Positions 22,652 through 32,707 of a stretch of DNA of 47,065 nt are shown here, piece by piece (the first letter of the stretch is position 1; each line of letters begins with the position of its first letter). A program made the translations under genes and the position numbers. The DNA is taken from the NCBI GenBank assembly GCA_012031345.1, contig JAAUTS010000004.1, positions 1-47,065 of the forward strand. Reading direction: 5' to 3'. Under the pieces are notes generated by a model. The model did no database searches. It was not told the DNA's origin and was given only the letters and a program-made list of their open reading frames with translations. The DNA is from Blastochloris sp. GTDB taxonomy: Bacteria; Verrucomicrobiota; Verrucomicrobiia; Methylacidiphilales; JAAUTS01.

Positions 22652-23968
22652 ATGAGCAACACCTACTTCCCTGACATTCCTAAAATCCAATACGAAGGCC
22701 CTCAATCCAAAAATTCCCTCGCCTTCAAACACTACAACCCTGATGAAAAGGTCGAAGGTCGGACCATGAAGGAACAGCTCCGCTTCGCCGTCTCCTACTG
22801 GCACACCTTCCGCGGCACAGGCTCGGATCCCTTCGGTGTCGGCACCGCCATCCGGCCCTGGGACGATGGCAGCGCCAGCCTCGCCAACGCTCAAAAGCGG
22901 GCTCATGTTGCTTTTGAATTCATGGAAAAACTCGGTGCCCCTTTCTATTGCTTCCATGACCGGGACGTCGCCCCGGAAGGCGCGACCTTGGCCGAATCGA
23001 ATCAAAACCTCGACGCCGTGGCCAAGGTGCTGAAAGAAGAACAGGAACGCACCGGCATCCGATTGCTCTGGGGCACGGCCTGTCTCTTTGTCCACCCACG
23101 CTACTGCCATGGGGCCGCCACCAGTTGTAATGCAGAAGTCTTCGCCTACGCCGGCGCTCAGGTCAAGAAAGCCCTGGAAGTTACTCATCATCTGGGCGGT
23201 GCCGGTTATGTTTTCTGGGGAGGACGCGAAGGCTACAGCACCCTGCTCAACACCAACATGAAAAGGGAGGTCGATCACTTGGCTAAACTCCTTCATCTGG
23301 CGGTTGAACATAAAAAGAAAATCGGATTCACCGGCCCCTTCTACATCGAGCCCAAGCCCAAGGAACCCACCCGCCATCAATACGACTCGGATGCCGCCGC
23401 TTGCCTCAACTTCCTGCGGGAATACGGCCTGCTCGAACACTTCAAACTCAACATCGAGACCAACCACGCCACCCTCGCAGGACACACCATGCAGCATGAA
23501 CTGGAAGTCGCCGCCGCCGCCGGAGTCCTCGGTTCGATTGATGCCAACACCGGAGACGAGCTTCTCGGCTGGGACACGGACCAATTCCCCACCAGCATCT
23601 ACCTCACCACCCAAATCATGCTCTCTCTCATGAAAGCAGGCGGCTTCACCACAGGCGGCTTAAACTTCGACGCCAAGGTGCGACGCGAAAGCTTCGAACC
23701 GGTCGATCTTTTCCACGCCCACATCGGCGGCATGGACGCCTTCGCCCGTGGCCTTAAGATCGCCGCCGCCATCCGCGCCGACGGACGCCTCGACCGCTTC
23801 GTCCAGGAACGCTACAGCTCTTGGGATCACGGCATCGGGGCCCAAGTCGAACAAGGCAAGGCCTCTCTGACAGACCTCGAAGCCTACATCTTGAAAAATG
23901 GCGAACCCAAAACCAACAGCAGCGGTCGCCAGGAAATGCTGGAAAATTTGATCAACGAATTCATCTGA
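22652..23968 (+). CDS. xylA: xylose isomerase
   Basis: [21 protein letters not shown]-like [42 protein letters not shown]. Confidence 0.95.
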   Translation: MSNTYFPDIPKIQYEGPQSKNSLAFKHYNPDEKVEGRTMKEQLRFAVSYWHTFRGTGSDPFGVGTAIRPWDDGSASLANAQKRAHVAFEFMEKLGAPFYCFHDRDVAPEGATLAESNQNLDAVAKVLKEEQERTGIRLLWGTACLFVHPRYCHGAATSCNAEVFAYAGAQVKKALEVTHHLGGAGYVFWGGREGYSTLLNTNMKREVDHLAKLLHLAVEHKKKIGFTGPFYIEPKPKEPTRHQYDSDAAACLNFLREYGLLEHFKLNIETNHATLAGHTMQHELEVAAAAGVLGSIDANTGDELLGWDTDQFPTSIYLTTQIMLSLMKAGGFTTGGLNFDAKVRRESFEPVDLFHAHIGGMDAFARGLKIAAAIRADGRLDRFVQERYSSWDHGIGAQVEQGKASLTDLEAYILKNGEPKTNSSGRQEMLENLINEFI

Positions 23969-24018
23969 TCCTGAAAAGTGGGAGGGGCGTGATTTTTCCA
24001 GAAATCCGCCCCCTCACT

Positions 24019-25166
24019 TCATTTCTCAAAAACTTTGCTCCCCTGTTCACGCACCAGAATCCCCACCTTTTCATCAAAGGAATCCTTGGCTCCAGAAGCA
24101 CCCTCTTTTTTCTTCTCCTCTGCCAGAAAGCGGGAACGTTCTGCGGAAACTTTGGCGATTTCCTGATAAATCTTTTCACGTTCCTCCTCTTTTTCCTTCA
24201 GCTTGAGTTTGATTTCAGATGGGCTCAAGCCCCTCCAGGCCTCCGGTAAATCCTCTTTTTCAGTTCATCGAGTTTTACCACTCCATCCTTCATATCATCC
24301 AACAAATCGCCCCGGCCTTGCACCGCCTTGCCTGACTTGCTGTTATAGCCCAGTCGATCCGCTATTCTGGCGGCTGGGGCAGACTCCGAAACGGACTGTT
24401 TGTTTAACACTTCAGCCCGTTGTCTCCTGCTCCCGTAAGGCAACAAGGTTGCACCTGCTTGGCGGTTGAGCTCCTCCAATCGTTTGTCCTGCGGTGCTTC
24501 GCGCACCACCATGTCTCCAGTCTGACCCAAAGCCACATAGCGACCATCCGTCAGGGAAGCGATCTTTTGCCAAACCACATCCGTTCCTTCCAGATTACCG
24601 CACTGCACCGTGTTGATCAGGATGCCCCGTTCCACAGCCTTTTGGCAGGAAACCGGATACTTGATGTCATCCTGATAACTCATCTGCGGGGGAGCGTCCC
24701 CGACCAGAAAAATCATTCGCAACACCTTGCCCGAACCCGTCCAATCCATCAAATCCACCGCTTCCGCCAAGGCCTGATTTACCGACTCCGGCGTGTCCCC
24801 ACCCCCGTCAGCCTGATACTGAAGCAGCTCCGCGTAAAGGGCATCGAGATCATCCGTTAACCCAAAACGTTTGGTGACATAGGCATCACCCCGGTCGCGA
24901 TATCCGATCAAACCCATCCGCACTTTGGCTCCCGGATGAGCTTCTAGAATTTCTCCGGCGATCGACCAGATTTTGTCCTTGGCTCCCTCAATCAAACCGG
25001 ACATGGATCCCGTCGTATCCAAGACAAAACAAACCTCGATCCTGGGAACCTCAGAGCTTAAACGGGACAGCCCGGACGAAGCCTGACCGGAACCTTCGTT
25101 TTTGCAACTTGTGAAGAAACCACCCAGACCCAACACCATCCATGCAACGCAGAGTTTGATTTTCAT
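24019..25166 (-). CDS. von Willebrand factor A domain lipoprotein, frameshifted at T5 run 24256-24260
   Basis: Lipobox-like FFTSC; VCFVLDTTGSMSGLIEGAK MIDAS; extra A restores the frame into EDLPEAWRGLSPSEIKLKLKEKEEER. Confidence 0.8.
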
Positions 25167-25270
25167 ATCCACCACTCTGCCTCCGATCCCCCGAGACCTT
25201 GTCAGAGAAGGGTAAGATGTTTGTGAAAAAGTTGTCAGCCCAAACCGGCCCGATCCTAACACCATGAAAA

Positions 25271-25738
25271 TCAGGGTAATTCCTGTAACCCTTCCCCGCC
25301 CCTTTTTTTCTCCCGTTGACGTTGAAAGAAGGATTGCAGCAGCTCCAGGCTTTCCCGCTCCCTCACCCCGGTCGAAATTTCGCAGTGATGATTCCACGCC
25401 TCCAGTTGCAGGAGGTTCATCGCCCCACCCGCCGCTCCTACCTTCGGATCGCTCACTCCATAGACCACACGCCCCATCCGGCATAAAACCAGGGCACCGG
25501 CACACATCGGACAGGGCTCCTTGGTCACGTAAAGAGTGCAGGCATTCAAACGACGATCCCCCATGGCCTCCTGAGCCTGGGTCAATGCGATCATCTCCGC
25601 GTGGGCGGTTCCGTCATGCAACAATTCCACCTGGTTGAAGGCTCGTCCAATGATCTGTCCTTCATGCACAATCACCGCCCCCACCGGAACCTCCTCCGAC
25701 TCGAAGGCTTTGCGCGCCTGACGCAAGGCCTGATCCAT
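25271..25738 (-). CDS. tadA: tRNA-specific adenosine deaminase
   Basis: EEVPVGAVIV, HAEMIAL, EPCPMCAGALVLCRMGRVVYG. Confidence 0.92.
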   Translation of the reverse strand: MDQALRQARKAFESEEVPVGAVIVHEGQIIGRAFNQVELLHDGTAHAEMIALTQAQEAMGDRRLNACTLYVTKEPCPMCAGALVLCRMGRVVYGVSDPKVGAAGGAMNLLQLEAWNHHCEISTGVRERESLELLQSFFQRQREKKRGGEGLQELP

Positions 25739-25923
25739 GAAATATCCGTCCAGATCCTGTATGATGTCCACCCCCTCATCTATAGCCCGAGCTCCCCCAC
25801 TGTTAAGTTGAAAGATTTCCCCAACCGACAACCTGTGAATAACTCCCAAGATTTCGCTTTACATTCCTGTCGATACCTAAAAATTCCATTCGCCAAAGTT
25901 CACATAATCGTCATAATTGTTTT

Positions 25924-26406
25924 ATGGAAAGCACTAAAAAAGATTGGGTCGCCTCGGATGAATTGGTCGAACTCGCAGATCTCACCATGTATCTGCAACG
26001 ATTTTTTCTCGTCTCCCTCTCCGAGCATGTTCAAAAGCGCAAGATCTCCATTTCCCAATATACTTTGCTCGGATTTCTTTCCGTTCAGGACTCCCTCAAC
26101 ATGACCACACTCGCCTCCCTCATGGGACACTCCACGCCCGCCACCACCGGACTCATCAACCGCTTGGTCGAAGCTCAACTCGTCCAACGCAGCACCAGCA
26201 AGGAAGACGGCAGGGTCACTCTGGTTCAGATCACGCGCCGTGGCCGGGCTGTCATGGAGGAAATGAAACTTGAACTCATGCAGAACCTCGATGCCATCCG
26301 CCAACAACTCAACCCGGAAGATCAACAAAGCTGGCCCCGCATCTACAAGGTTATGAAGGAATCCTGCGCCCAACGCTTGCGTTCCACAGGACATCCGGTT
26401 GACTGA
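25924..26406 (+). CDS. MarR family transcriptional regulator
   Basis: LASLMGHSTPATTGLINRLVEAQLVQRSTSKEDGRVTLVQIT winged helix. Confidence 0.88.
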   Translation: MESTKKDWVASDELVELADLTMYLQRFFLVSLSEHVQKRKISISQYTLLGFLSVQDSLNMTTLASLMGHSTPATTGLINRLVEAQLVQRSTSKEDGRVTLVQITRRGRAVMEEMKLELMQNLDAIRQQLNPEDQQSWPRIYKVMKESCAQRLRSTGHPVD

Positions 26407-26412
26407 AACCTG

Positions 26413-27060
26413 ATGCCCTCCCAGACCCTGTCCCTCCGCTTTCCCGAGCTTCAACACCCTCAGGTCACCCACGCCTTCACACTCCGCGACCCCGAGGCTG
26501 ATCCACAGCGGGACGCCCGACAAGCCCTCGCCGCGATTGATTTTCCCCAAGACCCTCTGATCCTGGCCGCCCAACCCCACAGCAATCAAGTTGCCTGCGT
26601 GACCACCTCGGATGCTGGCGGCGAGATTCCTGATGTGGACGGACTTCTCACCAATCAGGCCGGACTGACCCTGGCCATCCGTTGTGCCGACTGCGGCCCA
26701 CTCTTTCTCCTCGATCCCCGACGACTTGCCGTAGGCGTTCTACATTCAGGAAAAAAAGGCACCCAGTCCAACATCCTGCACCAGGGCATTGCCGCCATGC
26801 AGCAACACTTTCAAACCTCCACCGAGGATCTCATCGTCGTTCTGGGTCCCTGCATTCGCCCTCCATACTACGAAGTGGATTTTGCTGCCGATATCCGCCG
26901 ACAAGCTTTGGACGAAGGATTGAGACATTTTTATGATTGCGGGGAAAACACCGCGTCCCATCTGAACCGGTTCTATTCCTACCGTATGGAAAAAGGTCAG
27001 ACGGGCCGACACTATGCCGCCATTCGCATTCTCCCGACGTCAGGGCTTGATGTTGTTTGA
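26413..27060 (+). CDS. pgeF: polyphenol oxidase/laccase-domain (YfiH/PgeF) family protein
   Basis: QPHSNQVACV, DGLLTNQAGLTLAIRCADCGPLFL, GVLHSGKKGT, LGPCIRPPYYEVD. Confidence 0.88.
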   Translation: MPSQTLSLRFPELQHPQVTHAFTLRDPEADPQRDARQALAAIDFPQDPLILAAQPHSNQVACVTTSDAGGEIPDVDGLLTNQAGLTLAIRCADCGPLFLLDPRRLAVGVLHSGKKGTQSNILHQGIAAMQQHFQTSTEDLIVVLGPCIRPPYYEVDFAADIRRQALDEGLRHFYDCGENTASHLNRFYSYRMEKGQTGRHYAAIRILPTSGLDVV

Positions 27061-27825
27061 CATGGACTGTCGATACCTGACAAACGCCTCTTGAATCTCC
27101 CGCCCCAGTTGGGCCTGGGGCTTCACGTGTGGGAAGCTCCACCAAGGCGTCATACCTAACAAATCACTACACACTTGGATTTGTCCCGTCGTGCTCAGGC
27201 CGGAGGCAATTCCAATCGTGGGTATGGACAAATTCCGGGTGATCGCGCCAGCCACCTCCGCCACCACCGCTTCCAACACGATGGAGAACATCCCCATGGT
27301 TTCCAAAAAAAGCGCGTCCTGACTCAATGCCTCCACCTCATCCGCCCGGCGCCCTTTTTTACGATAGCCCCCCTCCTCCACCACGTGCTGCGGCAACATG
27401 CCCAAATGACCCTGCATCTCAATCCCCGCCGACCTGAGTGCCAAAATCTGCGGCTCCAACTCCCGTCCCCCTTCCATTTTTACCGCATCCGCACCAGCCG
27501 CCACCAGTCGGCGCGCATTGATCAAAGCCTGCTCCGGATTCTCATAACTACGGTAGGGTAAATCCGCCGTGATCAACGCCTGTTTCCTCGCCTTGGCCAC
27601 AGCCTCCGTGGCACGCAGAATATCCTCCATCGTCACCTGGGTCGTATTGTCATGTCCCAACATCACCATGCCCAGGGAATCCCCCACATGCAAAATATCC
27701 ACTCCGGCCTCATCCAGGTGTCGCGCCATGGGATAATCATAAGCCGTGACCGCCAGGATCGGACGCAGCTCCTTCCAATGACGAATGCTCTGACAATTCA
27801 AGGCAAAGGCCCTTTTTTCTGACAT
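27040..27825 (-). CDS. panB: 3-methyl-2-oxobutanoate hydroxymethyltransferase
   Basis: AVTAYDYPMARHLDEAGVDILHVGDSLGMVMLGHDNTTQVTMEDI; ADAVKMEGG; GHLGMLPQ. Confidence 0.93.
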   Translation of the reverse strand: MSEKRAFALNCQSIRHWKELRPILAVTAYDYPMARHLDEAGVDILHVGDSLGMVMLGHDNTTQVTMEDILRATEAVAKARKQALITADLPYRSYENPEQALINARRLVAAGADAVKMEGGRELEPQILALRSAGIEMQGHLGMLPQHVVEEGGYRKKGRRADEVEALSQDALFLETMGMFSIVLEAVVAEVAGAITRNLSIPTIGIASGLSTTGQIQVCSDLLGMTPWWSFPHVKPQAQLGREIQEAFVRYRQSMSNNIKP

Positions 27826-28298
27826 ATCTGATCGTGGGCGACCGCTTCCAAATCGGCAAGAAGATCGGACACCTTCTTCACCTGACCGGGCAGGATTAAA
27901 TCCGGTCGAATTTCCGCCAAGGGTTTGAGCACAAACAAACGTTCCTGAATCCTGGGATGAGGCAGAGTCAACGTGGACGTATTCATCTCCAACTCCCCTG
28001 CATAGAGCAAATCCAGATCCACCGGACGCGGACTGTTGCGCTCCCTCACTCCGGGACGACCCCGCTTCAGCTCGTAAGCCTGACACTTTTCCAGGAGATA
28101 ACGCACACCATCGCCAAACTCCACTTCCAACACCGCATTCAAAAATGGGAGGGATTGCGCTGTGCAATCTACGGGTGAACTTTCATAGATCGAGGAACAA
28201 AGCTTGACCCGGCCCAACTGATTTAAAAATGCCAGAGACTCCCTCAACTCCAGCTCACGGTCTCCCAGATTCGATCCCAAAGCCACACCTACATTCAT
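27798..28298 (-). CDS. folK: 2-amino-4-hydroxy-6-hydroxymethyldihydropteridine pyrophosphokinase
   Basis: VALGSNLGDRELELRESL, ESSPV, RPVDLDLLYAGE, LPHPRIQERLFVLKPLAEI. Confidence 0.93.
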   Translation of the reverse strand: MNVGVALGSNLGDRELELRESLAFLNQLGRVKLCSSIYESSPVDCTAQSLPFLNAVLEVEFGDGVRYLLEKCQAYELKRGRPGVRERNSPRPVDLDLLYAGELEMNTSTLTLPHPRIQERLFVLKPLAEIRPDLILPGQVKKVSDLLADLEAVAHDQICQKKGPLP

Positions 28299-28495
28299 GA
28301 AGAAACTCTACCACAGAGAAAAGACAGAACACGGGATTTTTCCCGCCCATCGCAAAGCATCCCTTTCATGCTCACGTCTGCTTCCTTCAAAAAAAGTGAG
28401 CCAACGCGTGCCGGAAGCCATCTGTTGCCTGACCAGCAGCGTTGAGGGATCAAAACTTTATCCACACTTTCTCCTCTCGAACCGCGCCCAAGCCT

Positions 28496-28957
28496 TCAGG
28501 GAAGCTTGAGCGTCTGGCCGGGCTTAATCGTGTCAGTAGTTAGGCTGTTGATCTGGCGCAGGACATCGACAGAAATGCCATACTTTTTTGAAATACCCCA
28601 CAAGGTATCGCCAGCCTGCACCGTATGTACCCCAGTTGCCGGGGATGAAGTGACCTGGGGAGGAGGAGTGGGTGCTGGAGTTGCGCCGCTGTTGCTTGCG
28701 GGCGTGGGATTCGGAGCTGACCTTAAATCGCGGGTCGGTCCGGGGTAATCATAAATGATAGGCTCGGAGCGGGATGCCGTTAAACCGGGTTGGCTCGAAG
28801 AGGGAGCCGGAGTCGAGCTGCGCTGCGGGAGAGCTTCGCTGGTTGTGGCCGTGGGAATTTCCGATCCGGGACGGCTCGGGCCTGCACAAGAAGCCAGAAA
28901 TACCAGCAGACCCAGCACCGCGATAGCTTCCACCTTGAATATGTAATCTTTTCTCAT
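28496..28957 (-). CDS. LysM domain lipoprotein
   Basis: Lipobox LVFLASC; VHTVQAGDTLWGISKKYGISVDVLRQINSLTTDTIKPGQTLKLP. Confidence 0.88.
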   Translation of the reverse strand: MRKDYIFKVEAIAVLGLLVFLASCAGPSRPGSEIPTATTSEALPQRSSTPAPSSSQPGLTASRSEPIIYDYPGPTRDLRSAPNPTPASNSGATPAPTPPPQVTSSPATGVHTVQAGDTLWGISKKYGISVDVLRQINSLTTDTIKPGQTLKLP

Positions 28958-28975
28958 TCCACCTTAAATTAAAAT

Positions 28976-29049
28976 CGCTCCCGGCAGGATTCGAACCTGC
29001 GACCCACGGATTAGAAATCCGTTGCTCTATCCAACTGAGCTACGGGAGC
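28976..29049 (-). tRNA. tRNA-Arg(TCT)
   Basis: gctcccgtagctcagttggatagagcaacggatttctaatccgtgggtcgcaggttcgaatcctgccgggagc; anticodon loop TTTCTAA. Confidence 0.95.
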
Positions 29050-29332
29050 TTGAGGAAAGAGTATATGGAATCAAAACCACGCTGACAAGCCTGCGGCAAA
29101 GACCCCTCAGGGCGAACGCTCTTAAATTTCAGAAAGAGGAAGGAGTCTAAACCACGAACTCCGACACGTCGCGAGCAGGTGGACACTAAGTTACACGAAA
29201 TAAAAAGTTTTTTCCTTGAGGCGGCGGGGCGGTAGGGGGTGGATTCGTGGGGCTTCGTGGTTAAAAAAGGTTCTTCTCTGATTCAAACAGCACAGTCTCA
29301 ACAACTTTTAGTGCGTTTGCCCTGAAAGACCC

Positions 29333-29800
29333 CTACGTTTTGCCTCCCTGACTTTTCAGCCAGGCCAAAACCTCCTCCACGTGCCCCTCCGGCTTCACCT
29401 TGCGGAAAGCCTCCCGCACGGTGCCATCCGGCCCCAGAATAAAGGTCGAACGCTCCACGCCCATATACGTCTTGCCATACATGGATTTCTCCACCCAAAC
29501 CCCAAAACTCTGAGCCCACACTTGATCCACGTCCGCCACTAAATCAAAGGTCAGTTGATGTTTTTGAATGAATTTTTGATGCGACTTGGCCGGGTCAGGG
29601 CTCACCCCGAGAATTTCCGCCCCGAACTCACGCACTGCCTCGTGTCCATCCCGAAAAGAACAGGATTCTTTCGTGCACCCGGGGGTGTCATCCTTCGGAT
29701 AAAAATAGAGAACCAGATGGCGTCCCCGGTAATCCTTGAGACGGATGGGTTCCCCCTTTTGATTGATACCTTTCAGCAGCGGTGCTTTTTTTCCAACCAT
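29333..29800 (-). CDS. bcp: thioredoxin-dependent peroxiredoxin (Bcp family)
   Basis: LVLYFYPKDDTPGCTKESCSFRD. Confidence 0.93.
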   Translation of the reverse strand: MVGKKAPLLKGINQKGEPIRLKDYRGRHLVLYFYPKDDTPGCTKESCSFRDGHEAVREFGAEILGVSPDPAKSHQKFIQKHQLTFDLVADVDQVWAQSFGVWVEKSMYGKTYMGVERSTFILGPDGTVREAFRKVKPEGHVEEVLAWLKSQGGKT

Positions 29801-29817
29801 GACTTTTCTCCTATGTT

Positions 29818-30228
29818 ATGATGAAGCTACAGGAAAAAGTCACCCGCTCAACTTTCCCTGCAATATTCATGAGACGCATCGCCTCCATTCTGCTGAACCT
29901 CCTGGCTTTCCCAGGGACGGGCACCATGCTCTCAGGGCGCATTATGTTAGGACTGCTGCAACTCTGCCTGGCCCTGTTGGGCTTTGGCTTGAGCTTATGG
30001 GGCACCGTGGACCTGGCCAAACTCGTTTTCACCACAAACCGTGAACTCCTTTCCACTGCCGAAATTCAGGAAAATATCCTCAACGCTCAGATTCTTTCCC
30101 TGGAACAATTTCTCCTGGCTCTGGGAATCGCTATCTTGGGAGTTTTCCTCTTCAGCATCGCTTGGATTTGGGCCGCCCTCAGCTCCCTCTGTCGTAGCTC
30201 TCCCCCACCCTTACCCAGCCAACCATGA
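29818..30228 (+). CDS. hypothetical integral membrane protein
   Basis: Hydrophobic TM segments; ORF only. Confidence 0.5.
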   Translation: MMKLQEKVTRSTFPAIFMRRIASILLNLLAFPGTGTMLSGRIMLGLLQLCLALLGFGLSLWGTVDLAKLVFTTNRELLSTAEIQENILNAQILSLEQFLLALGIAILGVFLFSIAWIWAALSSLCRSSPPPLPSQP

Positions 30229-30288
30229 ACTCAAGATTTACGCATTTACAAAGTAAAGGGCTGATCCATCATTTAACTAGACCCTGTT

Positions 30289-31281
30289 ATGAGTAGTCAC
30301 GAGTCGATCGATCCCGAGAACGAAGTGGAGTTTTCCGAAGAAGCTTACCTGGCCCAACTTCGCAAATCCATGGCGGGTTTCTTGGCCCATAAAATTTCTT
30401 TCTCCCTCTTTGAAGCTGGCAAAAATGAACTGCTCCGACACACCCTCGAGCATCTCGTGGATGAACGCTTGCGGGAACAAAAAATCAGTCTGGAACCACA
30501 ACTTCGGGATCGTTTGATCCATGATATTTACGAGGGCCTGCCGGTGAAAAAGCCCAGCACCCCAGCCAAGGAAGAAAAAACCAACCCCCGAATCCCTACG
30601 CCCCGTGGTGGCCGCGTATCTGGCCAAACATCTCAGCAATGAACTGATGCAACCCGGCCATGAAAAGGCTTTATCCCGTAAAATTCAGGTCTTGCTCGAT
30701 GAAAAGCTGGCACTGGACCAAATTCAAATCAGCGCGGAAACCCGCTATCAACTTCTCTCCCTGCTTTGTCAGGGCATGAACGTAACGGTGCCGGAAGAAG
30801 CTCCCCACGCCGACTCCGTCCCGGCAGCGGAAAAAGCCTCACCCGAGAACAAAACCGTCACCCCTCCTCCAAATCCTGCCGTCCAAGCTTCCGTCCCACC
30901 CAAGCCCGCCGCAGCTCCCGCGGCACCGGCCGCTCCCGCCCCGGCCCGCTCCGCTTCACCTCTCTTCCCTCCCCATCCCCGGAACATTCTCCCACCAAAA
31001 AAGTCCCCAAACTTTCCATGCGCGCTCATGCCGAAGAAGAGGGCAAGGAAGTTGAAGAAATCCCCTTCACGGATGAACATCGTCGCCATCTTCTCTTCAC
31101 CTTGGGCTCGAAACTCAAACCGGAAATCATGGGCAGTGGCGATCCCAAGATCGTTTACAAACACATCATGGAAGCTTTGGATCAGGTCTGTGGCGAAGAG
31201 AACGTCGAAATCGACAACGAAATCAAAGAACTCCTCCTCAACGCCATCCTCAGTGGAGAGGGTCTCGAGTTCCAACTCTGA
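30289..31281 (+). CDS. hypothetical helical protein in three frames (about 30560 and 30975 frameshifts)
   Basis: Conserved-looking segments LRDRLIHDIYEGL / ETRYQLLSLLCQGM / EIKELLLNAILSGEG in successive frames. Confidence 0.55.
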
Positions 31282-31296
31282 TTCTCCCCTGCGGGC

Positions 31297-31935
31297 ATGA
31301 TCAGATCCTTTTCCCCGCCCCGCGACGCCCTTTCCTGGGATTTGGAAGATCAAGCCGTCGCTCGGGGTTTCATCGTCATCGCCGGAGTCGATGAGGCGGG
31401 CCGTGGCTGCCTCGCTGGTCCGGTTGTGGCTGCCGCTTGTGTTTTTCAACAACGAAGCATCTGGCCGGAAGGTTTGAACGATTCCAAAAAATTGTCTCCC
31501 GCACGAAGAAAAAAAATCCACGATGAGCTGACCCGGAGCCCCGCTGTTTCCTACGCGATTGCCCAAGCGGAGCCGGAGGAGATTGATCAGATCAACATCC
31601 TTCAGGCCAGTTTACTGGCCATGACCCGCGCTGTGCGAAAGCTTGGCAACCTCCCTGACTATCATCTGATTGACGGACCTCAACTCCCTCTGGATTTACA
31701 CCCGGCCCAGGCTGTCATTCGGGGTGATGCCCTGAGCCCCTCCATCGCCGCCGCATCCATTCTTGCCAAGGAAAGTCGTGACCGCATCATGGAACAGCTC
31801 GATCTTGAATTTCCCCAGTATGGTTTCCGAAAACACAAAGGCTACGGCACCCCGGCCCATCTGCTGGCTCTCCAAACTCATGGGCCCTGCCCTCAGCATC
31901 GTAAAAGTTTTGCTCCCGTCCGGGCCGCGGCTTGA
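31297..31935 (+). CDS. rnhB: ribonuclease HII
   Basis: IAGVDEAGRGCLAGPVVAAAC, LNDSKKLSPARR, AAASILAKESRDRIM. Confidence 0.95.
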   Translation: MIRSFSPPRDALSWDLEDQAVARGFIVIAGVDEAGRGCLAGPVVAAACVFQQRSIWPEGLNDSKKLSPARRKKIHDELTRSPAVSYAIAQAEPEEIDQINILQASLLAMTRAVRKLGNLPDYHLIDGPQLPLDLHPAQAVIRGDALSPSIAAASILAKESRDRIMEQLDLEFPQYGFRKHKGYGTPAHLLALQTHGPCPQHRKSFAPVRAAA

Positions 31936-32323
31936 CCCGGAACTCGCTCCACACCTGCGTTCCGGTCAACAAGGTGAAAAAGCCGCCGCGCGCTTTCTGA
32001 AGCAACAGGGCTACCAGGTTCTGGTCCGCAACTACAGCTCGCGCTGGGGCGAAATCGACCTGGTGTGTCGTCACCAGAAAACCCTCGTGTTTGTCGAAGT
32101 CAAAACCCGGGCAGAAGATTCCTGGGACAAACCCGCCGCCGCCGTGACCCGCTCCAAACAGCGTCGCCTCATCCGCACCGCCCACGCTTACCTTCAGGAA
32201 TTGGAAGAGCGCGACATTCCCACCCGCTTTGATGTGGTGGAAGTTTACCTGGATGATTTCGGTCAACCCCGCTGTGAACTCCTACCCCACGCCTTCAGTT
32301 TGAACGACGGGAACCGGATCTAA
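31880..32323 (+). CDS. yraN: UPF0102 family protein YraN
   Basis: GEKAAARFLKQQGYQVLVRNYSSRWGEIDLVCRHQKTLVFVEVKTR. Confidence 0.92.
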   Translation: MGPALSIVKVLLPSGPRLDPELAPHLRSGQQGEKAAARFLKQQGYQVLVRNYSSRWGEIDLVCRHQKTLVFVEVKTRAEDSWDKPAAAVTRSKQRRLIRTAHAYLQELEERDIPTRFDVVEVYLDDFGQPRCELLPHAFSLNDGNRI

Positions 32324-32414
32324 AGCCCTCATAAAAAATCGCACAAGTTCCAACCCGCCCACCCCAGACGATGCTTGCTTCCCGCGCCAAGCCAGATTAA
32401 ATTCTTGCTTTCCA

Positions 32415-32501
32415 GGACAGGTGGCTGAGTGGCCGAAGGCACTCGACTCGAAATCGAGCGACGTTTAATCGCGTCCGTGGGTTCAAATCCCACCCTGTCC
32501 G
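32415..32501 (+). tRNA. tRNA-Ser(CGA)
   Basis: ggacaggtggctgagtggccgaaggcactcgactcgaaatcgag + long variable arm + gggttcaaatccc + cctgtccG. Confidence 0.93.
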
Positions 32502-32707
32502 ATTTTTTCCCAAGTCCTTGCGCCGCAAGGAAAAGCCCGGAAAAAGAGGCCAGACTGGCCCGTTTTGCCAGAGGGATTGCCAGAGAATGAAGCCTCCCAA
32601 GGCGGACTTTTCTGGGCTCTGCGGAAGCTCGGGCAGAACTCAGCCACTGCCCGCTGACTTCCCCGGAGCCTGCCGACGTAGACTGCTGTTGCAACAGGAG
32701 TCCACTC

